A stretch of DNA of 64,000 nucleotides, from positions 1 through 64,000 of the forward strand of contig QZLH01000171.1 of assembly GCA_003833135.1 (NCBI GenBank). Direction: 5' to 3'. Under the pieces are notes generated by a model. That model was not told where the DNA came from and searched no databases. It saw only the letters and a program-made list of their open reading frames with translations. The translations under genes were made by a program, and so were the position numbers. Of the stretch, positions 1 to 10,627 are shown in pieces; the first letter of the stretch is position 1, and each line of letters opens with the position of its first letter. The DNA comes from Oehlia diaphana (lineage: Eukaryota; Glomeromycota; Glomeromycetes; Glomerales; Glomeraceae).

Positions 1-124
1 TTTTTTTATAATTTATTATTACTAAAATCAAATTTACAGAAAACTATACATATATAATTTAAAAATAATGTAATTTTATATAGATCTTTTATAACTATAT
101 AATATGTATTGATACTTTATTAGC

Positions 125-232
125 TAGGACTTTTTAGGATCTGGTCCGCTTCTGGTCCAAAATTTGGACTTAAAGATCTGCAGACCAGGTCCTGAGACCA
201 GGTCTTTAGGTCCAGGACCTAGAACTTTACCA
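125..232. repeat. GGTCC/GGACC short repeat cluster
   Basis: Within about 110 bases the words TCTGGTCC (twice, near 140 and 151) and AGACCAGGTC (twice, near 182 and 196) alternate with their inverses and with the near-perfect palindrome AGGTCCAGGACCT near 209-221. The region can fold on itself and is much more GC-rich than its surroundings. It looks like one copy of a dispersed short repeat; copy number cannot be judged from this window. Confidence 0.55.
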
Positions 233-793
233 TCTCTAAATGTAATACAGTAATTTCAAAAAAATTAAGTTAAAGATTTTTTTTTTAATGTAATGTTTTC
301 AAATTTACACATTAGATATATTCTCATCTGTTTTACAAAATTCATTTATAAATGGAAGGAGGTTTTGGAAGTAGTTTTTGACTTTAGTATATAACAACTG
401 ATTTTATCGTCTTTGCCGATCATTTCTAAAATTGAATTTGTCAAAAAAACAGTTTTTGTTAAATAACTCAAAATGGCCTTCTAAACTACCTGTATATACT
501 TTAAGTAAATTTGCAGAACAGACAAAAATACATCTAATGTAGTAATTTAAAGGTGTTATTTTAAATAAAAAAAAATTGCAATTTAATTTTTTTGGAAAAA
601 ATCGCTACGCTACACTGCGCCGTCACTGACACACATTTCAAACGTGCAATTTATTTCGATGATCAAATAAACTATATATATTTTCTTTCTTTTTTCTTTC
701 TTTTTCCTTTTATCCTCTTTCTAAGTAAAATTTTTGAGATGTATAAAGGTATAAAGTAATGTAATTATTAATTTTTATTAAGCTATTTTAGTA

Positions 794-1086
794 CTGGAGT
801 TAGTATTTCGCACGAATCGATTCATGACATGGTGTGACCCTGATTGCTTCTGAGTAATAAAAACGTATTTTGCGAATAACTTTTGATCTAGCAGTCCGAT
901 TTTAACGATCTTTTTTTTTATTTTGATCAGGGCAACGAGACCTATCGATTAAAAAAATGATCATCGAATTTGAATTACTAGATCCTGAGATAATAATTTT
1001 TGGAAGTCAAATCGAGTCCGAATCGAGTCCGAATCGAATTGAATTTCAAAGGAGAAATTTGTTTCGTGCGGAACACTAACTGGAGT
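794..1086. mobile_element. MITE-like element with about 21-bp TIRs
   Basis: The left end reads GGAGTTAGTATTTCGCACGAA (797-817) and the right end, reverse-complemented, reads CCAGTTAGTGTTCCGCACGAA (about 1063-1083). They match at 17 of 21 positions. The roughly 290-bp interior has no long open frame, so the element is non-autonomous. A target-site duplication is not clear. The superfamily cannot be assigned from the termini alone. Confidence 0.6.
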
Positions 1087-2445
1087 TTTATAAGAGTTTT
1101 TGCTATAAAAATTAGTGCTGCATTTATTTCTTTAATTTTATAATATAACTACAACAGCTTATTCAAAGCGAAGGCGTTTTTAAAGGTTAAGTAAAGTTAT
1201 TCTGCAGGTATAAGACTATTCAAATATTAATTTTCGTCATAGTTAGTTTGAATATTTATAAACTACTTATTTTTTTGTAATATTTTATATATGCAGATAC
1301 TTTGTCACGTAATTTAAACACTTTGGTTAAATAAAACTAATTTTTGTTGAATAAAAAAAGTTGTTTAATGGATACAAAAGTATTCATATATTATGTTTGA
1401 GTTAGTATTTATAGAGTTAACTAACGATTTTTGTGATGAAATTTACTGTGTACATGAACATTTATTTGTTTATTAGTAAAATTTACTAATAAAGTACAAA
1501 TAAAATAAATAAAATTATAAACTGAAAAGACTGAAATATAACATATTAAGTGTTAAACAAATTTTTTCTTTCTTGCTGTATGTGAAATTAAATTTTTTCA
1601 CTCTTGTTTTTTTTCACGAAACAAAATATTTTCTAAGACAAAGTTGTACAAGGTTTGTGACTATGATTATTGAGCCAATCATATTTAAGACAAAAGGGAG
1701 AACAGGATAATATCGTATACCTGAGGTATACGTTAAGGATTCCCCTGGAGTAAATGGGTTATATGAATTCCCTTAGTGTAACCAACGAAAAAAGCTCGCG
1801 CACATGATATAAAGTGTGGCATCTAAATTTTGATTGGTTGATCTAGTGTAACATTTAACTTTGAAAAAAAGTAATAACATTCGCGAAAAAATTCAGATAC
1901 TTTTAATCTTTAGGTAACTTTATAGTAAAAAAAGTAAAAAATCAATAGAAAATAAAATTTTAAGTTTTAATTAGTTTTATTATATTTATATTGAATAATA
2001 CTGTAAACAATACAGAAAAATTATATTTATGAGATAAAAAATTTTTTTTTCTGTTTTTAAAATTCTTTGTATAACTGATAAAGTAACATATACCTTAACT
2101 AAAAATTTACAAAACGTCAAAATGAATAAAATTAATATGTATAAATTACTTTAATACTTGCTAAAACAAACTTTAAAAATTTTAAAGAAACATAAAATGT
2201 TAATATTTATTATTTATAAAAATAATAAAAGGAAATAAATAAAAAAATAAAAAAGACAGTATTTATATAATATAGGTTTTTAAGGTTTTCCAAAAAATAA
2301 AATGTATTAAGAAATAGGTGAACGGGCAAGTTAATATTATTTGATGTGAGAAAAAAAATTTTTATTTATATATAGCTACATCACAAATCACATGCCTGAG
2401 CTTCTTTTTGTTAGTTACGCTGGGAAAGATGGGTTATATGAGCTT

Positions 2446-2652
2446 CCCCAGTATCACCGTCACTTTTTCCACCCACATGATTTTGTGAAATTCATCACTA
2501 GCATCACGCCCCACCGCGTTTTTACTGTTTATATTTATCTGAGGGATTTGGTTTTTTTTTGCTTCACAAAATTATTTTTTTCACATTCCTTTAAATGTCC
2601 CCGGTCACGTGGAGGTGGAATTTTAATTATAAAAGTGTCGGTGATACTGGGG
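2446..2652. mobile_element. Foldback element A
   Basis: The left end CCCCAGTATCACCGTCACTTTT (2446 onward) is mirrored at the right end: CGGTGATACTGGGG at 2639-2652 is its exact inverse for 14 bases, and the similarity continues inward with mismatches, including the CCACCCACATG versus CACGTGGAGGTGG segments. The 87-aa open frame across it (2392-2655) looks like a by-product of the repeat. It probably represents a non-autonomous foldback or MITE. Confidence 0.6.
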
Positions 2653-2678
2653 TAAATGGGTTGAGTGATACAGAGATG

Positions 2679-2887
2679 AGTGGTGTAGAGTCAAGCACCT
2701 GTGTGGTGTATGGTCCCTATGTGACAGTTTACACAGGTGATGAGTAACACGACGGGCCAAACACGTGATTTGGTGTGGGCCGAAATGCTATTCATCACTT
2801 GTGTATGCATTATTTTACACATGGTTACACACTGCTAAATATCACCATACACCACACAGGTGGTCGACCCTACAGGCCTACACCACT
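2679..2887. mobile_element. Foldback element B, near-complete palindrome
   Basis: Two arms of about 95 bases face each other around a centre near 2775. ACCTGTGTGGTGTATGGT (2697-2714) is exactly mirrored by ACCATACACCACACAGGT (2844-2861). Further in, TACACAGGTGATGAGTA (about 2729-2745) pairs with TATTCATCACTTGTGTA (about 2789-2805), and GGGCC pairs across the loop. The outer bases AGTGGTGTAG pair with CTACACCACT. No coding capacity is evident. Confidence 0.7.
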
Positions 2888-3105
2888 GATATTCGTCTTA
2901 CCGAAATGGGTTATATGCACCGTGTCACGTGGTTTATTTATTTGCCGCCAACCCGCGAATTGTATTTCGCCAAGTCACGTTACCGATGATTTTTTTTTGG
3001 TGGGGATACCCTAATAATAATAGTATTCGCAGAATAAAAATTTCCAGCGGGTGACCTTTATAAATCACTAGTTACAAAATCAAATTCATAATAAAAAAGT
3101 TTAAA

Positions 3106-3560
3106 ATGGGTGGAGCAAATTTAGAACTCTTTAAGGTATATAATGAAGCAAAAATTATTTATTCTCAAGTTTAAAACTAATCTCTTTTTTCTTTTATCAA
3201 AGTTTAGTGTCTATATCTTTTTCCCAATAGCTACGATGTATTATTTTGGTGCTCCTGAATTTTATGATAGCCATGTAAAACAGGTAATAACTTTTTGTAA
3301 TTATTCATTTTCGCATTCTTTCAATTTAATTTATCGTTTTCTCTCTTTTTTTTTAATTTTACGAAGATCAAATTCTGGCCAGAAAAAACAAATGTAATAT
3401 ATTTTATATTCTTGAATTTATACTTTGTCACGAAAATAATTTTATTTTTTTTATCTAGCGTCCCCCTACTACTCGAGATGAGATTTTAATTGAAATAGAA
3501 AAATTAAAGGCAAAGAAAAAGATACGTGAAACTCATGTAGAAAATTCAAACATCGTGTAG
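3106..3560 (+). CDS. PET100: Cytochrome c oxidase assembly protein PET100
   Basis: Small mitochondrial inner-membrane chaperone for assembly of cytochrome c oxidase (complex IV). I read three exons: 3106-3135, 3203-3283 and 3459-3560. All junctions are in phase 0 with GT-AG introns, giving 70 residues. The N-terminus MGGANLELFK matches the family's short amphipathic start. It is followed by one membrane segment (FSVYIFFPIATMYYFG) and then the soluble stretch PEFYDSHVKQ, which lies in the intermembrane space or matrix side. The C-terminus RPPTTRDEILIEIEKLKAKK is the charged helix typical of PET100. Length agrees with human PET100 (73 residues). The gene is convergent with TRAPPC8; the stop codons are 96 bases apart. 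Confidence 0.85.
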
Positions 3561-3656
3561 TAACTGTACGATAATTGCTTTTGTAGAATATTAATGTAAA
3601 TATTTCAATGCAACGCGTACTAAAATATAAATACAAGAATTATCCTTATTTCCCGA

Positions 3657-6600
3657 TTATTTCCTCACATTAATTATAGTTAAAAGATGTGGTGTATTGG
3701 GCATTTGCACATATCCTTTCATTCCCCCACTGCTTTCATTTCTTCCTCCTGAAGCATTTTGATCATCATACTTTACTGTTAAACGCCATCGATTTAAATC
3801 GTATACCCCAGATCTATTAAAACATGCTTTAACCACGAACGTTTGTTCTTCATTAGCTGATAATGTAGCATATTTAAGTGTGGATCCCATCCAATGAAAT
3901 ATCATCGGTGTTATAACTTTATGAAATGCATTGCTAAGGGAGAGAAAGCCTATATTAATAAATTTTTATTTAAAATTCGGTTGATACTCTTTATTACCTT
4001 CTGTTTGTTTCATGTTGATCAGGTGAAATCATCTCTAGTGTAAATCCAATTTTCTTATTCCAGGAACAATTTTTTATAGATATTGTAATAGGAACAATGC
4101 AAAAACTATCAAAAGAATAAATATTAAATAAAATTAGATTTTAAATTTTAAGTTATAAATTATTTACCTTTGAAGTTCAAAATCGTGCTCATATATGTCC
4201 ATGCATTGTATAACAAGCTTCAAAGGACTATCATCCTTAAAATTCTTATTTTTAGACAAACTGTTTAAAAGTAAAGCTCGCTCTCTGATAGTTTGTTCAA
4301 ATAATGCTCTATTAGGAGCTGAGTATATACTTAAACCTTGAAAGGGATTTTGTTGAACTCCAAGGTTTATACCAACAATGTAATGATGTCCTTGGCGTTG
4401 TAATGGGGTCGAAGGTACGCCTGAGGATACAGAAGATATGTTCCAATATAATGCTAAGTCGACATCGTTTGTATTATATAGTGTGAAAATATTTTGATAC
4501 TTATTTGAGGATATGAAGGGGAACTGATTTAATAAAGTGTTAGATCTCCATTGAACACGCGAATTCATTGAAAATCCTTCTAACGGTTTTGCCGAATTAT
4601 TAATCGTACGGTCTCTCTGTTAAATGATTTTTTTTTTTGTTATAAAAAATTTTTAAAAAAACATTATTGATTGATTAAATACTTACAAAGGGAATATTTG
4701 TTATAGTAAGATTTATTGGAGATGGCTCTGATTGTAAGTTCTTTTCGCCTATTAATAATCGTTCTAATGCATTAGACGTAAATGCTTCTGGAGTTATATC
4801 AGTTGTATCGTTACGTTCTGAGTTAGTCTCATTAACATTATCATTTGTGGAATGCTTTTCAATTCTATTTATTCTATAATAAATAAATATAGTCTGCCGT
4901 GGAATTATTGAAGATTTAGAATCCGCATCTTCGCTATAAATATTATATTGTATTAATTTATAATTCATAAATAAATCAAACCATATTGATTAATACCTTG
5001 ATTCGTTATTTATGGGTGATATTATCCAAGAAGGACTAATTGAAGAAAGCTGAACTAACTGAAATTTCTCATCACTTTGCAAATTTTCGATCTTTATTCA
5101 TATTTATATAAAGTGAATCAATAGAAATTGTGGAAGACATGAAAATAATAATTAATAAATTACCTCTACACCCAAAATAAATTCGTTTAAACCTCGAGTA
5201 CTTGGTCTGGTAAAAGCATTAATTTTAAGCGAAGGTAAAACTTGTGTTGTTTTAAAATAACGAAGGCTTCTATATTTCATAGCCATATTATTGTCCTAAA
5301 ATTACGAAATAAATGTTGAAATAAATAAAATTTGCAATAATAAATCATAATATTAAAAGCATTTAAAGCATTCCCAATCAGGCTATATATAAGTGAAGTT
5401 TTGTGTAAAATCTGAAATCTTTTTATGGAATTTTTTTACAAATAATAATTTCCTTACTTTGACCTTAACCTTATTATATTAATTCACAATTCAAAATATT
5501 TAAACATATATAATACCTCTGATTCATAAGTAAATAAAAATCGGAACATATGTTTTCCAATGCGGTCTCCACGAATCCAAATTGGTATTAAGGTTGTTTT
5601 ACCAGGTGCAAGTGAAAACGATGTTGAATCTGGATTTATACATTCTTTCTGTGGTAATGGAATATTCTTTATGTTGGAATTAAAAATTGAATTTTTTATT
5701 TTTAATTTCTCGGTTTTCAGCGAACCATTATCTGAAAAATAACATACATCGTTAATCTTATATGAAACTATTGGAAACTTTAACTACTAAAAAATTTACC
5801 ATAAATTTTTTGTTCCAACATCTCAGCATCACCGATACAAAAAAAGCTGGGATGGCTCATTTTCACTCGTAAGTCAGTGAGGCCTTTTTGTCCTTTGTTG
5901 TTTATTTCCAATACAACCTGAGTTACTTCTCCAGAAAATAATAATTCTGGAAAAGAATGAAAAGCAACTTCAAGCAATGGCATTGGAGATGTCACCATTA
6001 GGTCTAATGAACGATCTGTAGCGTAAACTACACTCATACGTTGCTCTTTTGTGTCGTTTAAGCGTTTTCCGTGTCTCAAGAACTTTTTTATTCCATGAAC
6101 AAGAGAATTTAGAGTATATTGAAGTCCAAGGACTTTAAGTGTACCTTGTTTCTTAGGTAATACGCGTAAAGATATCTAAAGAATTAAATAAAAAATATAT
6201 TCTATAATTCTTCAAAATGTTTATTAATAACAAATTCGCACTGTTTTACCGTTTTCTCTTCCAACCCTTGTAAGCACACTTCTGGAAGGATTTCCAAGTC
6301 AAATGCTTCAAATTTAATAAACTTTATATCTGCATTATCTGTATTCTCATCTTTCTGTGACAGTTCTTCGTTATTTACTTCATATGGACTACTGGAATCC
6401 TCTAAAGGAATATATTCACATTCTAAAATCAAATCATTGATATTTATTTGAATGTGCATTGGGTTGTGAACATTGAGTTGGACAAAGAACGGTTCTAAAT
6501 TATCAATAATAAAGAGAATAGTTCAGATTATTAAACGTTATGTTTTAAGGAAGAAATTTCATACATACCTCCTACAGCACAGACGGTTCTATGTAAATCA

Positions 6601-9600
6601 CTACCTAACAGAGATGGCTTTTTTCTTGGTTTTCCATAAATATCTAATCCAGTGAAACCCTCTTCTAGAAATTCTTTTTCCATTATCCCCCAAATTTCGT
6701 CATAATCGTTAGATTGGTGGTTGGATAACACAACCTTAACAGAAGAACTATCAATTATCGGAATAGGTAGTTCTTGTGGTTTTAAATTGAAATCTTTATC
6801 ATTCTTTAATGAATATTGCTTTGAAAGGGGAAAAAAAATTAACCGTTATCAAAATATATAGAAATTCATATTAAGAGTCGGCATTACCTTATAAATAAAT
6901 AAGAATTCTTTCAAATATGCACTCTGTTGTGTAGCTGGCTGACGACTTGCTCTTAATAACTTCAAGAAAAACTTAAGAGACGCATCAAGGTCACCTAAAT
7001 GAAATGATTGTCGACCGAGAGTGAAATGAATATGATCTTCAACTAATGACCAAGAATGATTTTCAAAAACTTTTGAAGCGGCGAGATAACACCTATACGC
7101 ATGCTCACGCTGAAGAATATTAAGGTAAGAGTAAATAAATATAAACGAAATTCGTTGTAAAATTCTAATAAAACGATTCGTCATATTCATCCTTAACCTG
7201 GTTACATTTCCCATATCTATGTCCAGCCATAATCATATGAAATGCGTATTTTCGAATCATTGCTCTGGGACATCTCAGAAAAGCGAGCGCAGCTTGCTCC
7301 AAAAAAAATGCACTACTCAAATCAGAGTCCTAATAAAAACGTAAACATACATTAATAATGAATAAATTTTTATCTATCTATTTTGTTTTAAATTAACCTA
7401 CATCACTGGTCATTCTAACTAATGCTGCTGGCGCATCTTTATACAAATTCCTAAATTTTAACATTTCATAATATAACAAAGTTGCTTTTGTTGCATAAAA
7501 AGGAGCTTTAGCACGGTTAAGAAAGGCATTTACAGATTGCTCAAAATAATGATCGATGTCTTTTCCAATATTTGTTGAAGCCATCAGAAGACAGATACCA
7601 ATCATTTCCTTTATTATAATCATAAATAATAATCAATTAATGTTGCAAATATCATATTTATTAAATAAATGCTTACTTGAGCACCAGCATAACACTTCCA
7701 TGCTTTATCTGCCGAAAAATCTTTTTTAACCGTATCATACACGGAATGCGCGAATTTATAATCTCGTAACATAAATGCATAATCCGCTAATTTACGCATT
7801 TGAGCTTCAGGCGTATTATATGCATATATTGGATTAACCAGATTATTATTATGAGGATTAGATACGTAAGGAGATTGTGCTGATTGTGAATTCATTGTTA
7901 TTGATTTTGGCCCTGTACTAAAATAACGTCTACCGGCACTAAAAAGACGACCAGTAATTCCGCGTCGTGATGATGCCACCTATAAGTAGTATTAATTGTG
8001 AATTTTCTATTGTGGAAAAGCCTTAAAATTAAAAAATATTTTATTATGTAAAATCCACCTGTTCATTCCACTGTCGAATATTTCTTTCCATATAAGGTAT
8101 TAAACTTTTCCTAACTAATTCACCTATAAAAGTATGAATGCCAACAATGTCCTCCTCACTTAAGTATTGACCATATATAACAGGTGGTGGCGCAATATTT
8201 CCTACAAGATTAAAATCAATAGCATTTTGTAGATCAGCTCCAAGGTTCTCTTTACTGAAAATCATTTCCTCGTTAAAAGATGATGTCGGAGAACTTAAGG
8301 TTGACATGGTGGGAGATAATGGAAGAGAATAACTTGAAAGTGAAGTTAATGAACTCTGACGAGAGTGATGTTCAGAAGAAGTTGATTGCGAGGAAGATGG
8401 AGTGGAAAGAAGAGCCTGAAGGATTTTATTTTCATTGATATAAGATGTCCATATATCTGTCACAAAATTACTAGATTTAATAGGGGAAGTTGGCACAGAA
8501 AAAGGATCATTTTTCTCGGATGGAACCGTTAAAGGCATAGAATTTAGTTTCAATAAATGACAATCAAGCTTATAAGTTCGTTTCATTTTTTCAAAAACTT
8601 CCTCAGAACTAATTTAATAGCAATATATTAAAATAAACTTAGTTAATAAATTAAAATATCTAAAAAAATGGAAATAGAAAATGAAATGAAATCAAAATAC
8701 ACACTGTTCCAGGGACACTTTGTGATTATCGTGTAAAAGTACATAATATTTCAGAATATTCGGATCCATAAAACCTTTTTCAAAAATAGGTGCTGGTGGC
8801 GTTGTATTGCTAAGTTGATGCAAAGTGTTATCGATATCAGGGTCGGATGAACTTACTGCGATTATGCCTAAAGTTTGTAAATAGCACAAAAATGTGTTAA
8901 GGCCTAATATTCTAATGATTGAAGTTCAACATATTGTTTATTCTAGGTATTAAAAGGATACAAGCAACAGGATGATCGAAGGTGTCATGTTCAGATACGC
9001 CAATAAATGCAAAAAATAGTCGCCGATACTCAGAATACCATGGTGTAATATCATCCTGATTTACTAATAATATTTACCAACAGAATAAGTCAAAAAATTT
9101 AGAATAGTTTAAATAATGTGAAAATTCAATAATAAAATTTCATTGCAATAATCTAAAATTAAAATTATGGAAATACCTGCCAAATACTTTTCGTTTACAT
9201 CTGATTTCTTAGAAATCGGTGGTAAATCATCTAAAATGGTAGGTTTACCGATCGATTTTACTTTTTCGGCAATAATCTGAGAAGTAAGTCGAACATCGGG
9301 TTGCTCTAGATTCATCAAATGAGCAAAACGAACCGTAAAGTTCTCTACTGGGTTCTTTAAACCTTGTGAATCTTCAACATTGACTAATTAAATGGAAAAA
9401 ATAAATGAAAAGATAGCTTAAGTGAAAGTGATTATTGAATAAAAGAAGGTAAAACTTCTCAAAGTACCTAATCTATGTCGAATTTTAGTTATCATACTTG
9501 TACTTTACTGTAAGGCGCCAAACTCATTCTATTACGAACCTCTTCCTTCAATTAGATCCCCAAAAGGTTTAATTAGAGAAAGGAAATCAGGAAAATTGTT

Positions 9601-9765
9601 AACTTGACAAACTTGATCTGCATCTTGTGAAGATATTACGGCAATCCTTGGACTTAAAACTCGCGTAACGAAATCCTTGGGAGCTCGAGAATTAGATTGT
9701 TGTATAGTCGGGGTTGCCGAGCGAGATAGAGTTGAGCCAGAATTCGAACGACTCAGGGATTCCAT
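3657..9765 (-). CDS. TRAPPC8: TRAPP III subunit TRAPPC8/Trs85
   Basis: Scaffold subunit of the TRAPP III Rab1/Ypt1 guanine-nucleotide exchange complex, acting in ER-Golgi traffic and autophagy. The start at 9765 gives MESLSRSNSGS, then the conserved N-terminal segment around RIAVISSQDADQV and DFLSLIKPFGDL. The frame then splices into NVEDSQGLKNPVENFTVRFA. Family landmarks in order: DDITPWYSEYRRLFF, DPNILKYYVLLHD, the arginine-rich SSRRGITGRLFSAGRRYF, AQMRKLADYAFMLRDYKFA (TPR-like solenoid), SLVEDHIHFTLGRQSFHLGD, TDRSLDLMVTSPMPLLEVAF, and the C-terminal FHWMGSTLKYATLS with LTIINVRK before the stop. Many short introns interrupt it. No frame break was noticed, but I did not resolve every exon. 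It is divergent from the WHIM gene across 862 bases. Confidence 0.9.
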
Positions 9766-10627
9766 CGGCTTTAATTTACGTTCAATTTACCTTTCTTTTT
9801 GTGAACTCTGATTATCTTATGATGACGATGATCATCTGGTTTACAATTTATGACGTATTCAGTGAATATCCCTTTATAATAATCGAAAAAATCAAGATCT
9901 TGTGACAAGCTCCCAATTTGAGATTTGGCATGTATTTTTTTTTGTTATTGATGTATTCTTATTTGAGAAGAGCCGATTTATCGCTTAATTTAGTCGGTCA
10001 ATGCTAAAATATGAACTGACTATTGCCGCAGCCTTCTGCTTACATAATCTCCGACAATCGCCGATCATATTTGCATTTTTGGGATCAACTTTACGCACAT
10101 TGTTGTCAATGCATTCTGCACACCCACAAAAAAACTTTTTTCTTTCCAGACTTAAAATTATTGTATACTTTACCGATTTTTATACTTTTTGAATTCAAAA
10201 TCGTTAGTTTTTTCCCTTTTAGGTTTAGACTTAATGAACTTGAAAAACATTTCGCCTTGCAAAAAAAGCACTTTTGTTTTTTCTAAAATAGTAAGTGTAG
10301 GATATACAAATACTAAATACAAAATATTTATTTTACAAATGTAAAATTTTCAATATTCCCACAACCTTCGTTTAGTAACTATAAAGAGAGACGAAATAAC
10401 TGTTTAGAGTACGTTAAACCTTTCTGTATATCTATTATCTTCTCGTAATTCGGATATCTATCCAATTTTGTTTTTCGTTGATCTTGCTCCTAGTTCAACT
10501 TTCTTTTGTATAACTTAGAGCGAAAGGTGAGGAGTTTACTTACATATGTATACAATTTTGAATAAAATATTATCTCTTTTTCAGACATAATTTAAGGACT
10601 GACTTATACGCCTCTACTTTTTAGGTT
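9766..10627. promoter_or_regulatory. Divergent intergenic region, TRAPPC8 and WHIM gene
   Basis: This 862-base gap separates two outward-reading start codons, so both promoters must lie here. It is AT-rich with T-runs and has no convincing gene. The last bases before the plus-strand ATG (CTACTTTTTAG at about 10614-10624) look like a splice acceptor, so the downstream gene may have a 5' UTR intron. Confidence 0.5.

Larger units (their letters stand above)
1..3105. other. Repeat-rich intergenic region
   Basis: I see no convincing gene before PET100. Short open frames here lack splice logic or recognisable similarity and sit inside repeats. The stretch carries a short GGTCC-type repeat cluster (125-232), a TIR-bounded element (794-1086), a small GTATACC hairpin near 1714-1731, and two foldback elements (2446-2652 and 2679-2887) accompanied by copies of a 12-base word, ATGGGTTATATG. 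The rest is AT-rich with many homopolymer runs. Confidence 0.7.

Noticed and set aside
2392..2989. Open frames of 60-90 codons across the foldback elements
   Set aside because: They follow the palindromic repeat, overlap in several frames and have no recognisable protein pattern.
10001..10286. Two overlapping short frames between TRAPPC8 and the WHIM gene
   Set aside because: Low-complexity Phe/Leu-rich translation with no family pattern; probable promoter DNA.
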